From the NCBI RefSeq assembly GCF_001718835.1, contig NZ_CP013444.1, positions 806,001 to 870,000 of the forward strand: a DNA stretch of 64,000 bases, written 5' to 3'. The translations under genes were made by a program, and so were the position numbers. Below, one piece after another: positions 51,708 to 60,593 of the stretch; positions within the stretch are counted from its first letter, which is position 1; each line of letters starts with the position of its first letter. The notes under the pieces are model-generated. The model ran no database searches, was not told the DNA's origin, and was given only the letters and a program-made list of their open reading frames with translations. Source of the stretch: Burkholderia cepacia. GTDB taxonomy: Bacteria; Pseudomonadota; Gammaproteobacteria; Burkholderiales; Burkholderiaceae.

Positions 51708-51896
51708 GCCGCGTAGCGCGCCGCGCCCGGCGCCCCGCCGGGGTCGATTCGCATTTAATAATGTCCGGCGGCGCGCGTCGCCACCGGAAAAAGCAGCGCA
51801 TACTCACTTTCTCCCTCCCGCTTGGCAACCCGCATGCCAGTCCCACTGCGCCGCCGCGACGGCGCATCCGTGCAGCCCGGCATGCACGAGGAGCGC

Positions 51897-53531
51897 ATGA
51901 TGTCCGATTGTCCGCACGACCCGTATGCGCAGCACTACATTCACTGCTTGCCGTTCGGCGCACAGCCCTGTGGCGCGCTCTGCGCGACGCCGCGCACGCA
52001 TTTTCGCGTGTGGGCCCCGGGCAGCACGCAGGTCCAGCTCGAACTCGATACCGGCAGCGGCATGACGCTGGTGCCGATGACGCCCGCCGGCACGAACTGG
52101 TTCGAAGTCTTTGCCGATTGCGGCGCGGGTGCGCTTTATCGTTACCGCCTCGACGATACGGTATCGATTCCCGATCCCGCATCGCGCTCGCAACCCGAAG
52201 GGCTCAACGGCCCGAGCGAGGTCGTCGATCCGCGCGCGTTCACGTGGCGCAACACGTTCTGGCGCGGGCGCGCATGGGAGGACATCTCGCTGTACGCGAT
52301 CCAGCCGCACGCGGTGGGCGGCTTCGGCGGCGTGCGCCGGCGCCTGCCGCAACTCGCGCGCCTCGGCGTGACCGCGCTGGAGCTGCTCGCGTCGCCGCAC
52401 GACAGCCTGCCGTTCGCGCCGCTCGCGGCCGAAGGCGGCCCCGACGCGCTGAAGGCGCTGATCGACGATGCGCACGGCTACGGCCTCGCGGTGCTGCTGG
52501 AGCTCGACTACGCGCGCTTCGGCAGCGGCACCGATGCGCTGCGCCACTACGCGGCGCCGTTCTTCCATACGCGCGACGATCCGCTGCAGGCGCCGCCGCT
52601 CGCGCTCGATCATCCGGAAGTCTGCGATTTCTTCTGCGACAACGCGCTGTACTGGATCGACGAATACCGTTGCGACGGGCTGCGCCTGCGCGAAGCCGAC
52701 CGGATCGGCGTGTCGTGGCTGCGCGAAATCGCGGACCGCGTGCGCGCGGCCGTGCCGGCCGACCGGCTCATCCATCTCGTACTCGGCAGCGAGCGGCATC
52801 CGGCGCATCTCGGCGATACCCATTTCGATGCGCAGTGGAACGGCTGCGGCGAACGCGCGCTGCACCGGCTGACGGGGCGCGACACGTCGGGTCACGAAGG
52901 CATTTCCGCGCACCAGTCGATCCACACGCTCGCCCGCGCGCTGACCGCGGCCGGGGCCGCATTCCAGCCGGCGGCGCCGAGCGACGGCGGACCGGCGGAT
53001 ACGGCACTGCCGCTGACGTCGCTGGTGCTGTCCGATGGCGCGTGGCGCGACAGCGGGCAGGATCGCGAAGTGGGCCTCGCCGCGCTTGCGCTGTCGCTGC
53101 TCACGCCGCAGATTCCGTTGATCTTCGACGAAACCGCGCGCGACGCCGATCGCGCGCATTTCGTGCAGTCGGCGCTGGCGGTGCGCGCGAAGCTGATCGC
53201 GCCGAGGTTGTCCGATTGCCGGCCGCAGGATGCGCACCCGCTGCGCACGGGCAGCACCGGCGATGCCGACGCGCTGCTTGCATCGTGGCGGCTCGCCGAC
53301 GACGAGACGCTGACGATCGCGTTGAACCTGTCGCCCGAGGCGGTGCCGTTCGATGCGCCGGCGGGGATGGTGGTGTTCGAGACGCCGGCGCGTGCGCGCG
53401 ACCGGGTCGATGAAGGGGAGTTGCCGCCGTATTCGCTCGTCGCGTGGCTGACGGGCGACGTCAACCGGTATGCGCTCACGCACGACGCGCGTCGCATCGA
53501 CGACGGTGCGTGGCGCGGGATGCTTGCCTGA
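51897..53531 (+). CDS. GH13-like protein related to maltooligosyltrehalose trehalohydrolase, catalytic Asp missing
   Basis: A 544-residue protein. An E-set/CBM48-like N-terminal domain (THFRVWAPGSTQVQLEL, GAGALYRYRLDD) is followed by a TIM barrel resembling TreZ (LYAIQPHAVGGFGGVRRRLPQLARLGVTALELL, DDAHGYGLAVLLELDYARFG, NALYWIDEYRCDGLRLREAD). In active enzymes the last motif reads DGLRLDA; here Arg replaces the nucleophile Asp near residue 264. The acid/base loop (HLVLGSERHPAHL) and the NHDQxGNR region are also altered. It is probably a pseudoenzyme or has changed chemistry. GAGGAG precedes ATGATG. No trehalose or glycogen genes are adjacent. Confidence 0.75.
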   Translation: MMSDCPHDPYAQHYIHCLPFGAQPCGALCATPRTHFRVWAPGSTQVQLELDTGSGMTLVPMTPAGTNWFEVFADCGAGALYRYRLDDTVSIPDPASRSQPEGLNGPSEVVDPRAFTWRNTFWRGRAWEDISLYAIQPHAVGGFGGVRRRLPQLARLGVTALELLASPHDSLPFAPLAAEGGPDALKALIDDAHGYGLAVLLELDYARFGSGTDALRHYAAPFFHTRDDPLQAPPLALDHPEVCDFFCDNALYWIDEYRCDGLRLREADRIGVSWLREIADRVRAAVPADRLIHLVLGSERHPAHLGDTHFDAQWNGCGERALHRLTGRDTSGHEGISAHQSIHTLARALTAAGAAFQPAAPSDGGPADTALPLTSLVLSDGAWRDSGQDREVGLAALALSLLTPQIPLIFDETARDADRAHFVQSALAVRAKLIAPRLSDCRPQDAHPLRTGSTGDADALLASWRLADDETLTIALNLSPEAVPFDAPAGMVVFETPARARDRVDEGELPPYSLVAWLTGDVNRYALTHDARRIDDGAWRGMLA

Positions 53532-53560
53532 GTGTCCGGGTTCTGCCGCGCGCGAACCCG

Positions 53561-54145
53561 CTACCAGAACCCGCGAATGCCCGCGATGCCGTGTGCGCCG
53601 TGGCGGCGCGCGTCGGCGAGCTGGTCGCGGGTCATCCCGCCCAGCGCGTAGACGGGCACCGCGACCTGCGCGGCCCATTCCGCGAAGCGGGCCCAGCCGA
53701 GCGTCGGCGCACCGGGATGGCTGAGCGTCGGCAACACGGGCGACAGCGTGACGAAATCCACGCCGATGCGCTCGGCGTGCTTCAGGTCGTCGAGCGTATG
53801 GCATGCGGCGGACACGAGCCGCGCGGGCGGCAACGGCCGCTGCGCGGCGGCGCGCAACGCGGGGCCGTCGAGATGCCAGCCGGCGCCGCCGAGTTGCGCC
53901 AGCGTCTGCGCATCGATCCTGCCGTTGAGCACCAGCCGGGCGCCGCTCGGTTCGCAGCGCGCCAGCGCGTCGGCCGCGAGCCGCGCGAACGCCGCAGCGT
54001 CGAGCGATTTCACGCGCAGTTGCACGAGCGTCTCGCCGTGCGCGAGCACGGCCGACAGCCGGTCGAGGAACGCCGCGCAATCGGCGGCCGACGCGGACGC
54101 CGGCTCCGGCGTGATCACATAGCAGCGCGGCAGCGGCGTGCTCAT
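53561..54145 (-). CDS. TenI/ThiE-like protein (thiamine phosphate synthase family)
   Basis: A 194-residue TIM-barrel protein of the TenI/ThiE family. It shows ETLVQLRVKSLDAAAF (ThiE has QLREK), GAGWHLDGPALRA in place of HxGQxD, LVSAACHTLDDLKHAERIGVDFVTLSPVLPTLSHPG and VPVYALGGM. The changes at the pyrimidine and phosphate sites make it closer to TenI or to the ThiE-like half of Nudix-ThiE fusions, so thiamine phosphate synthase activity is doubtful. It converges with the GH13-like gene 29 bp away and is read toward it. Confidence 0.75.
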   Translation of the reverse strand: MSTPLPRCYVITPEPASASAADCAAFLDRLSAVLAHGETLVQLRVKSLDAAAFARLAADALARCEPSGARLVLNGRIDAQTLAQLGGAGWHLDGPALRAAAQRPLPPARLVSAACHTLDDLKHAERIGVDFVTLSPVLPTLSHPGAPTLGWARFAEWAAQVAVPVYALGGMTRDQLADARRHGAHGIAGIRGFW

Positions 54146-54185
54146 CGCGCGACGCGCCGGCGGCCGGAGCGGCGGGCGGGCGCCG

Positions 54186-55529
54186 TCATTCGTCGGCCTC
54201 TTTCGCGATCTTCGGGTAGACGCGCACGAGCACGATGCGCGGCCCGTTCATCTTCTTCACGACGACGTCGAAGCGGTCGAACGACACACGCTGCCCTTCG
54301 GTCGGCAGGTCGCTGAGCGCCTGGATCACGAGGCCGCCGACCGATTCCGCGCGGCCTTCGTCGATGTCGATGCCGAGCGCCTGTTCGAGCGACACGACGG
54401 GCAGGCTGCCCTTGCCCATCAGCGTGCCGTCGTCGAGGCGGCTCCAGTCGGCGTCGCCCTGGCGGAACTCGTCGTGGATCTGGCCGACCAGCGCGCCGAG
54501 CAGGTTGTCGAGCGTCAGGAAACCGATCGGCTTCTCGCCCTTGTTGCCGACCAGCGCGAAGTGCGGTGCGCCCTTGCGGAAACGGCGGAACAGGTCGAGG
54601 GCCGGCGTGTCGGGCTTTACGTACTGCACGGGGCGCACGTAGTCGGACAGGTCTTCGAGCGCCGCGCCCGCGTGACGCGCGAGCAGCAGGTCCTTGAGGT
54701 GGATCAGCCCGCTCACCTGTTCACGCGACGCATCCTCGAACAGCGGATAGCGGCTGAAGCGGTGCCGCGCGACGATCTCCATGTTGTCGGGCAGCGGCAG
54801 GTCGCGGCGCAGGCCGATCATTTCATGGGCCGGCCGCATCAGGTCCGACACGGTCATCGACGAAAAATCGAGCGAATGCGCGAGCGTGTTCCACTCGTCG
54901 TTGCTGTACGTGCCGCGCGCCGGCTGCGCGGTGTTGCCGGCCGTGCTGCGGCGGCTGCGCAGGATCAGCTTCAATTCGTCGGTCGAGTAGTGCGCGTCGC
55001 CGCCATGGTCGGTCGACAGCCCGGCGAGCCGCAGCACCGCGTTGGCGCTGGTATTGAGCACCCAGATCGCCGGGTACATCGCCCAGTAGAACGCATAGAG
55101 CGGCAGCGCGACCCACAGGCCGACCTTCTCCGACTGGCGGATCGCCATCGACTTCGGCGCCAGTTCGCCGACGACGATGTGCAGGAACGAGATCAGCGAG
55201 AACGCGAACACCAGCGAGATCAGGTGCACGACGCGCTCCGACTGCACGCCGATCAGGTCGAGCAGCGGGGTGAGCAGTTGCGCGAACGCCGGTTCGCCGA
55301 CCCAGCCGAGGCCGAGCGACGCGAGCGTGATGCCGAGCTGGCAGGCGGAAAGATACGCGTCGAGCCGGCCGTGCACGATGCCGAGGATGCGGCCGCGCAG
55401 GCCGTGCTTGCGGGCCAGTGTCTTGACGCGCGTGGCGCGCAGTTTGACCAGGCCGAATTCGGCCGCGACGAAGAACCCGTTCAGGGCCACCAGGAACAAC
55501 GCGCCGATGAGCGCGAAGATCTGTAACAA
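54186..55529 (-). CDS. CNNM/CorC-HlyC family transporter with CBS pair (TTG start)
   Basis: A 447-residue integral membrane protein. The DUF21 domain (FALIGALFLVALNGFFVAAEFGLVKLRATRVKTLARKHG...SYLSACQLGITLASLGLGWVGEPAF) has about four helices. A CBS pair (MTVSDLMRPAHEMIGLRRDLPLPDNMEIVARHRFSRYPLF and DYVRPVQYVKPDTPALDLFRRF) is followed by the CorC_HlyC domain. The family handles Mg2+/Co2+ or other cations. The start appears to be TTG at 55529: the frame has no better ATG, and GGAG lies 7 bases upstream. Confidence 0.9.
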   Translation of the reverse strand: MLQIFALIGALFLVALNGFFVAAEFGLVKLRATRVKTLARKHGLRGRILGIVHGRLDAYLSACQLGITLASLGLGWVGEPAFAQLLTPLLDLIGVQSERVVHLISLVFAFSLISFLHIVVGELAPKSMAIRQSEKVGLWVALPLYAFYWAMYPAIWVLNTSANAVLRLAGLSTDHGGDAHYSTDELKLILRSRRSTAGNTAQPARGTYSNDEWNTLAHSLDFSSMTVSDLMRPAHEMIGLRRDLPLPDNMEIVARHRFSRYPLFEDASREQVSGLIHLKDLLLARHAGAALEDLSDYVRPVQYVKPDTPALDLFRRFRKGAPHFALVGNKGEKPIGFLTLDNLLGALVGQIHDEFRQGDADWSRLDDGTLMGKGSLPVVSLEQALGIDIDEGRAESVGGLVIQALSDLPTEGQRVSFDRFDVVVKKMNGPRIVLVRVYPKIAKEADE

Positions 55530-55609
55530 AGAATCACTCCGGTTATGACAGGCCCGTCAGTATAGAGCCAGAAAGGCAAACGTAATATTGGGTGGATGTC
55601 GCTGCAGGC

Positions 55610-56377
55610 TTACACGGGCGCCTCGCACGGGAGGTCGAGCGCGAGGGTGACCGCCGCGCCATCGGCGAACGCGTCGTGCGAGAACGTGCCGCCGTGTGCG
55701 AGCGCGACGCGCTGGCAGAGCGCAAGCGCCCAGGCGACGCGCTTCGCGTCGCGCTCGCGCAGCAGCTCGCGGCGCGCGAAGGTCTCGAACACGTGCGGGC
55801 GGGCCGGATCGGCGAGCGCCGCGACATCCACGCCGCAGGCCACGCGCGCGACGAGCCGCGCGCCGTCGCGCGCGCACGCGAATGTCACGCGGCCGCCGGC
55901 GGCGCTGGCTTCGACCGCGACCGTCAGCATCGTCCAGAGCGCCTGCGCGATGCGTTCGCGGTCGGCGGTCAGCGACGGTTCGCCGTCCGGCAGCGTCGCG
56001 TCGAGCGTGACCTGTCGCGCGTCGGCGAGCGCGAAACGGACGAGTGCGAGCGTGTCGTCGAGCAGCGCGCGCAGCGCGGACGGCTGCGGCACGAGTGCGA
56101 GCGTGCGGGTTTCCGCGCGCGGCGCATCGAGCACGTCGGCGATCAGCGCGACCTGCTGGTCGATTCCGGTGCGGATACCCGCGAGCGCGCGCTGCAGGGT
56201 CGGATCGGCGTTGGCGAGCTGGCGCTCGAGCACGTACGCCCAGCTATGCATGGCATTCAGCGGGCTGCGCAGGTCGTGCGACGCGATGGAGAGCGCCTGG
56301 TCGCGCAGGAACAGCGCCGCCTGGGTGGCGTAGTGCGCTGCGCGTTCGCGCAGCAGGTCGGCGGGGTCGGGCGTCAC
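55610..56377 (-). CDS. Degenerate orphan histidine kinase-like protein
   Basis: A 255-residue soluble protein with a GTG start. The HisKA H-box is intact (QALSIASHDLRSPLNAMHSWAYVLERQL, His34). The ATPase half keeps the overall layout (SLTADRERIAQALWTMLTVAVEASAAGGRVTFACARDGARLVARVACGV). It lacks the Asn of the N-box and a recognisable DxGxG box, so ATP binding is doubtful. No sensor domain, membrane span or response regulator is adjacent. A TATAAT box lies at 56435-56440 on the lower strand. It may act as a phosphotransfer or scaffold protein. Confidence 0.75.
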   Translation of the reverse strand: MTPDPADLLRERAAHYATQAALFLRDQALSIASHDLRSPLNAMHSWAYVLERQLANADPTLQRALAGIRTGIDQQVALIADVLDAPRAETRTLALVPQPSALRALLDDTLALVRFALADARQVTLDATLPDGEPSLTADRERIAQALWTMLTVAVEASAAGGRVTFACARDGARLVARVACGVDVAALADPARPHVFETFARRELLRERDAKRVAWALALCQRVALAHGGTFSHDAFADGAAVTLALDLPCEAPV

Positions 56378-56453
56378 GGAGCGGGCCTGTCGGAAGCGGT
56401 TGGACCTGAATCGGGAAGTGAATCGGCAACTGCCATTATAGGGACGGTGCGCG

Positions 56454-57377
56454 TCACGCCGGCAGCGCGTCCTCGTCCTTTTTCCGGGCGTCGCCGTTCG
56501 GCAGCAACTGGCACGCGAGCAGGCCGGCCAGCATCAGCGCGCAGCCGACGAGCGCGCGCAGCGTCAGCGTTTCGCCGAGTGCCGCCCAGCCGGCGATCGC
56601 CGCGAACACGCCTTCCATGCTGAAGATCACGGCTGCGTGCGCGGGCGCGGCGTCGCGTTGCGCGACGACCTGCAGCGTGTAGCCGACGCCCACCGACAAC
56701 AGCCCGCCGTACAGCAGCGTCGGCAGTGCGCCGCGCAGCATGGCGCCGCTGACCGGCTCGACGGCGAGACCGACCGCGAGACATGCCACGCCGCACACGA
56801 GGAATTGCAGGAACGCGAGCACGAGCGGATCGTGGCGCTGGGCGAAATGGCCGACGGCCATCACGTGCGCGGCGATGATCACGGCGCCGGCGAGCTGGAA
56901 CCAGTCGCCGTACAGCACCGAGAAGTGCTCGTCGATACTGAGGAAATACAGGCCGATCGCCGCGAGCAGCGCGCCGAACCACGTGCCCGCGCCGATCCGG
57001 TGACGGGCGAACACACCCATCAGCGGCACGATCACGACGTACAGCGAGCTGATGAACCCCGCATTGGCGATGCGCGTGTACTGCAGGCCGATCTGCTGCA
57101 GCGATATCGATACCGCCAGCAGCCCGCCGAGCGCGAGGCCGGGCAGCAGCAGCGCCGGCGCACGGCGGATCGCCGCGAGCTGCGCGCGCGACGCCGAGTT
57201 CAGCGTCAGCAGCGGCACCAGCACCAGCGCGCCGAGCAGGAAGCGCAGCCCCGTGAACAGGAACGGCCCGATCACGTCGAGGCTCAGGCGTTGCGCGACG
57301 AAAGCCGAACCCCAGATCGCGGCGGCGGCGAGCATCAGCAGGTTGGCACGGAGGTGCTTGCGGGCTTCGGGCTTCAT
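56454..57377 (-). CDS. DMT-superfamily EamA transporter
   Basis: A 307-residue carrier with ten predicted helices in two EamA repeats (LLMLAAAAIWGSAFVAQRLSLDVIGPFLFTGLRFLLGALVL and LFQLAGAVIIAAHVMAVGHFAQRHDPLVLAFLQFLVCG). The end FSMEGVFAAIAGWAALGETLTLRALVGCALMLAGLLACQLLP is typical. EamA proteins export amino acids or metabolites; the substrate is unknown. It lies 41 bp after the leftward LysR gene and may be cotranscribed with it. Confidence 0.9.
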   Translation of the reverse strand: MKPEARKHLRANLLMLAAAAIWGSAFVAQRLSLDVIGPFLFTGLRFLLGALVLVPLLTLNSASRAQLAAIRRAPALLLPGLALGGLLAVSISLQQIGLQYTRIANAGFISSLYVVIVPLMGVFARHRIGAGTWFGALLAAIGLYFLSIDEHFSVLYGDWFQLAGAVIIAAHVMAVGHFAQRHDPLVLAFLQFLVCGVACLAVGLAVEPVSGAMLRGALPTLLYGGLLSVGVGYTLQVVAQRDAAPAHAAVIFSMEGVFAAIAGWAALGETLTLRALVGCALMLAGLLACQLLPNGDARKKDEDALPA

Positions 57378-57418
57378 TGGAATTCTTCTGGAGATTGCGG
57401 GCGGCGGAACCCGCTAGT

Positions 57419-58276
57419 TTACGCCGAGATTGCAAGGCTGTCGGCAAACCTGCGCAGCGCGGCGGCGGCGCGTGGGTCGCGCACGCGCGAATACAGCACG
57501 ACCTGCGACAGCGGCAGCGGCGGCAGCCCGAATTTCGCACCGACGTCGGCCAACGTGCGCGGCGCGACACGCCGCGCGAGCGGGCAGACCGCCAGCCCCG
57601 CGGCAGCGGCGGCCGTGACCGCCGCGACGCCGCCTCCCGTAAAGCGTTCTCGCCACGGCCGCCCCGCGTGATCGAGGGCGCGCAGCGCGGCCGCACGCAC
57701 GCCGCACGGGCCGGCCAGCACCGCGAGCGGCAGCGGTTCGCCCGCACGCGGTGCCCAGTCAGGCGCGGCGAGCCAGGCCAGCGGCTCGGAAAACAGCAGC
57801 GTGCCGTCTTCGCGCGGCGGGTCTTCGCCCGGCTCGTGCCGCACGATCGCGGCGTCGAGGCGGCGCTCGTCGTACAGCGCGAGCAGGCTGGCGGACATGC
57901 CGAGATGCATCTCGAGCGACAGCCCCGGGTCCTGCCGATGCAGGCTCGTGAGCACGGCCGGCAGGTCGGGCACGGCGACATGCTCGCTGACGCCGAGCGC
58001 GAGCCGGTGCGTGCCGGCCGAGATCGCGCCGAGCGCGTGGTCGTGCGCGTCGAGCAGCGCGCGGGCGGCCGGCAGGAAATTCTCGCCGTCGGCAGCCAGC
58101 TTGACCACGCGCGGCGTGCGCGCGAGCAGCGGCTTGCCGAGGTGCGCTTCCAGCCGTTTCAGCTTCAGGCTTACGGCCGACTGTGTGGTGCCGAGCGCAT
58201 CGGCGGCGCGCGTGAAGCTGGCGAGATCGGTGACCAGCACGAACGCGCGTACGGCATCGAGGTCGAGGACTTTCAT
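57419..58276 (-). CDS. LysR-family transcriptional regulator
   Basis: A 285-residue regulator. The N-terminal winged helix reads LDAVRAFVLVTDLASFTRAADALGTTQSAVSLKLKRLEAHLGKPLLART. The effector domain follows (LALGVSEHVAVPDLPAVLTSLHRQDPGLSLEMHLGMSASLLALYDERRLDAAIVRH). The ATG at 58276 was preferred to an in-frame TTG at 58282. It is divergent from a tautomerase gene and precedes an EamA exporter, which are the likely targets. A T-N11-A-type palindrome lies 12 bp upstream. Confidence 0.9.
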   Translation of the reverse strand: MKVLDLDAVRAFVLVTDLASFTRAADALGTTQSAVSLKLKRLEAHLGKPLLARTPRVVKLAADGENFLPAARALLDAHDHALGAISAGTHRLALGVSEHVAVPDLPAVLTSLHRQDPGLSLEMHLGMSASLLALYDERRLDAAIVRHEPGEDPPREDGTLLFSEPLAWLAAPDWAPRAGEPLPLAVLAGPCGVRAAALRALDHAGRPWRERFTGGGVAAVTAAAAAGLAVCPLARRVAPRTLADVGAKFGLPPLPLSQVVLYSRVRDPRAAAALRRFADSLAISA

Positions 58277-58287
58277 TTTCAATGTAA

Positions 58288-58308
58288 ATTGATGAAATAT
58301 TTATCAAT
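58288..58308. promoter_or_regulatory. LysR-type operator between lysR and tautomerase gene
   Basis: ATTGAT (58288-58293) and ATCAAT (58303-58308) form an inverted repeat, and the 9-base centre is itself AT-rich and nearly symmetric. This fits the LysR box rule T-N11-A. It lies in the 109-bp divergent promoter region. Confidence 0.6.
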
Positions 58309-58385
58309 GACTGTTCATTATAGTTCGGCGTCTTTAACCTGACGTGGCGTTTCCATCCCTCAACGTCACCGACAGGAGCAGGACC

Positions 58386-58769
58386 ATGCCATTCACCCGT
58401 ATCGCAGTCCGCGAAGGCAAACCGGCCGCGTACCGCGCGGCGCTCGTCGACGGCGTGCATCGCGCGCTGATGCACACGTTCAACGTGCCCGAGGACGACA
58501 TCTTCATGGTCGTCACCGAGCATGCGGCCGAGAACTTCGTGTACGGCCGCCACTACCTCGACATCGAACGCAGCGACGATCTCGTGATGATCCAGATCAC
58601 CGCGAACAACACGCGCACGCTCGAGCAGAAGCGCGCGCTGTACCGGGCGATCGCGGACAACCTCGCGCAGCAGCCCGGCGTGCGGCAGCAGGACGTATTC
58701 ATCAGTCTTGTCGAGGTGCTGAAGGAGGACTGGTCGTTCGGCAACGGCCTCGCGCAATACGTCGTCTGA
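58386..58769 (+). CDS. Tautomerase-family protein
   Basis: A 127-residue protein of the tautomerase superfamily (Tautomerase_2-like). The ATG is followed by Pro (MPFTRIAVREGKPAAYRAALVDGVHRALMHTFNVPEDDIFMVVTEH), the catalytic Pro1 after Met removal. The second half is YLDIERSDDLVMIQITANNTRTLEQKRALYRAIADNLA. Substrates of this subgroup are mostly unknown. GACAGGAGCAGGACC precedes the ATG. Control by the divergent LysR regulator is likely. Confidence 0.9.
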   Translation: MPFTRIAVREGKPAAYRAALVDGVHRALMHTFNVPEDDIFMVVTEHAAENFVYGRHYLDIERSDDLVMIQITANNTRTLEQKRALYRAIADNLAQQPGVRQQDVFISLVEVLKEDWSFGNGLAQYVV

Positions 58770-58894
58770 CGCACGGCAAGCGGCCGGCCGGGTCCGGCTC
58801 GCGTGCGGTTTGGTGACGTGTACTATGGAGACTGCATCACGATCGACGCCGGCTCAGGGGAGACGCCGGCGATTCTTCATGTGCAGGAGCCTCC

Positions 58895-60559
58895 ATGTCG
58901 CGTGTGCTGGAAATCGTGTTGTCGCTGTCGCTGGAAGGGTGGCCGGCCGCATCGACGAGCCGGGCCCGGAGCGCGCAGCGCGATTTCGGCGCCGAACTCG
59001 TGCGCGCATGGCGGATCTGCCCGCAGGTCCGGATGCGCCGCGGCCATGAGCGAGTGACGATCGAGCCGTGCCAGATCGAGGAGGCCGAGCCGAGCCCCGG
59101 CGCAAGCTGGTGGACCTGGGTCGAATCGACCGCGCGGGAGCGGCGCGTCATCGCGGCGCGCACGCGGACGCTCGCGCCCGGCGTGACGCTGCGCGACGTG
59201 TTCGACACGGAACACGCGGGCATCGTCGTTGCGGCGCCGCAGCCGGCGGCGCCTGCGCCGGACGGTCCGTCCGATTCGAACCCGTCGCCCGATGCCGACG
59301 AGGCCGAGGCGGCGGACGTGGCCATTGCCGTCGCGAGCGAAACCCCTGCGCAGGCCGATGCCGCGGCCGCGCGCGTGCGGCTCGTCAGCGAGCGGCGGCG
59401 CGGGCGGTGGGCCGACGACAGCGGCGTCGTGGTCGAGATGACGCTCGACGACGTCGAGATCCATGGTGTCGACGCATCGCCCCGACGGTACTGCGAACTG
59501 CGTCTTGCCGCGCCCGACTGGGAAACCCTGGACGCGCGCACGGCCGCGCTGCACGCGCTGTTTGCCGCGGCGCGCGAACTGAGCGGCGCGTGGCCCGCGT
59601 TCGTCCAGCTGACGAGCGTGATCGATCGCGCGTGCGCGGGTGCGCTGGCCGAGGCCGCGCCGGTGAAGGCGCGGCTCGTCGACTTGAGCGGTGTCCGCAC
59701 GCAGCGCGCCGCGCTGTTCGCGCTGTCCGGCGACATCACCGCGCAATGGCTCGGCAACGAGGGCGGCGTGCTCGAGTACGACGATCCCGAATTCGTGCAC
59801 CAGATGCGGGTCGCGCTGCGCCGCCTGCGTACGCTGATGCGCTTCTTCCCGCGCTATGCGAACGAAGGCTGGAAAGATGCGTTCGGGGCGGACCTGCGCT
59901 GGCTTGCCGCGCTGCTCGGCACGGTGCGCGACTGGGACGTGTTCGCGACCGAAAGCCTGCCCGCGCTGATCGCAGCCGACGGCGGCGACGGCGAATGGAA
60001 CGGCACGCTCGACGCCGCGCGCGCGCAGTGTGTCGCGGCGCGGGGCGAGCTGCGGCAGGCGCTGCATTCGGCCCGCTACGCGCGGCTGACGCTCGGCTGG
60101 CTCGAATGGCTGAGCGCGTTCGTGCTGCCGCCCGCCGACGGCGACGATGCGCCGTCATTGAAGCGGCACGTGACCAGGCGCGTGCGGCGGCTGTTCGGCC
60201 ATCTGTACGCGTCGCCATCGCTCACGTCGCTCGACACGGCTGCGCGCCACCAGGTGCGGATCGATGCGAAGCGGCTGCGCTATGCGCTCGAGTTCTTCGC
60301 GTCGCTGGCGTCGCGCCGCACGCGCACCGAGACGGTCAAGACGCTCACGCGCGTGCAGAGCGTGCTCGGCGAAGCCAACGACACGATGGTCGCGCTGCAT
60401 CATCTCGAGAAACTGGCGGCGCCGCCGTATCAGCTCGGTTTCGTGCGCGGCTACGGTGCGGCGCTCGAGCAGCGCGCCGCACGCGACGCCGAGGCGCTGC
60501 TTGCCGGCCTGCGGCCGCCGAAGCTCGGCGGCAAGGCGGTGGCCGGGCGCGGGCGCTGA
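58895..60559 (+). CDS. CHAD-domain protein with degenerate CYTH-like N-terminus
   Basis: A 554-residue protein. The C-terminal CHAD domain (from about residue 280) shows the conserved helix motifs with basic and His residues: EFVHQMRVALRRLRTLMRFFPRYA, VRDWDVF and ARHQVRIDAKRLRYALEFF. CHAD domains bind polyphosphate. The N-terminal 230 residues have a CYTH-like order of strands (RVLEIVLSLSLEG, RVRLVSERRRGRW, YCELRLAAPDWETL) but lack the EXEXK motif, and include an Ala/Pro/Asp-rich insert. It is probably a non-catalytic polyphosphate-binding protein. CAGGAGCCTCC precedes the ATG. Confidence 0.85.
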   Translation: MSRVLEIVLSLSLEGWPAASTSRARSAQRDFGAELVRAWRICPQVRMRRGHERVTIEPCQIEEAEPSPGASWWTWVESTARERRVIAARTRTLAPGVTLRDVFDTEHAGIVVAAPQPAAPAPDGPSDSNPSPDADEAEAADVAIAVASETPAQADAAAARVRLVSERRRGRWADDSGVVVEMTLDDVEIHGVDASPRRYCELRLAAPDWETLDARTAALHALFAAARELSGAWPAFVQLTSVIDRACAGALAEAAPVKARLVDLSGVRTQRAALFALSGDITAQWLGNEGGVLEYDDPEFVHQMRVALRRLRTLMRFFPRYANEGWKDAFGADLRWLAALLGTVRDWDVFATESLPALIAADGGDGEWNGTLDAARAQCVAARGELRQALHSARYARLTLGWLEWLSAFVLPPADGDDAPSLKRHVTRRVRRLFGHLYASPSLTSLDTAARHQVRIDAKRLRYALEFFASLASRRTRTETVKTLTRVQSVLGEANDTMVALHHLEKLAAPPYQLGFVRGYGAALEQRAARDAEALLAGLRPPKLGGKAVAGRGR

Positions 60560-60593
60560 CTATAATGGCGGCCCGTCCTTGCCACGCCGACCG

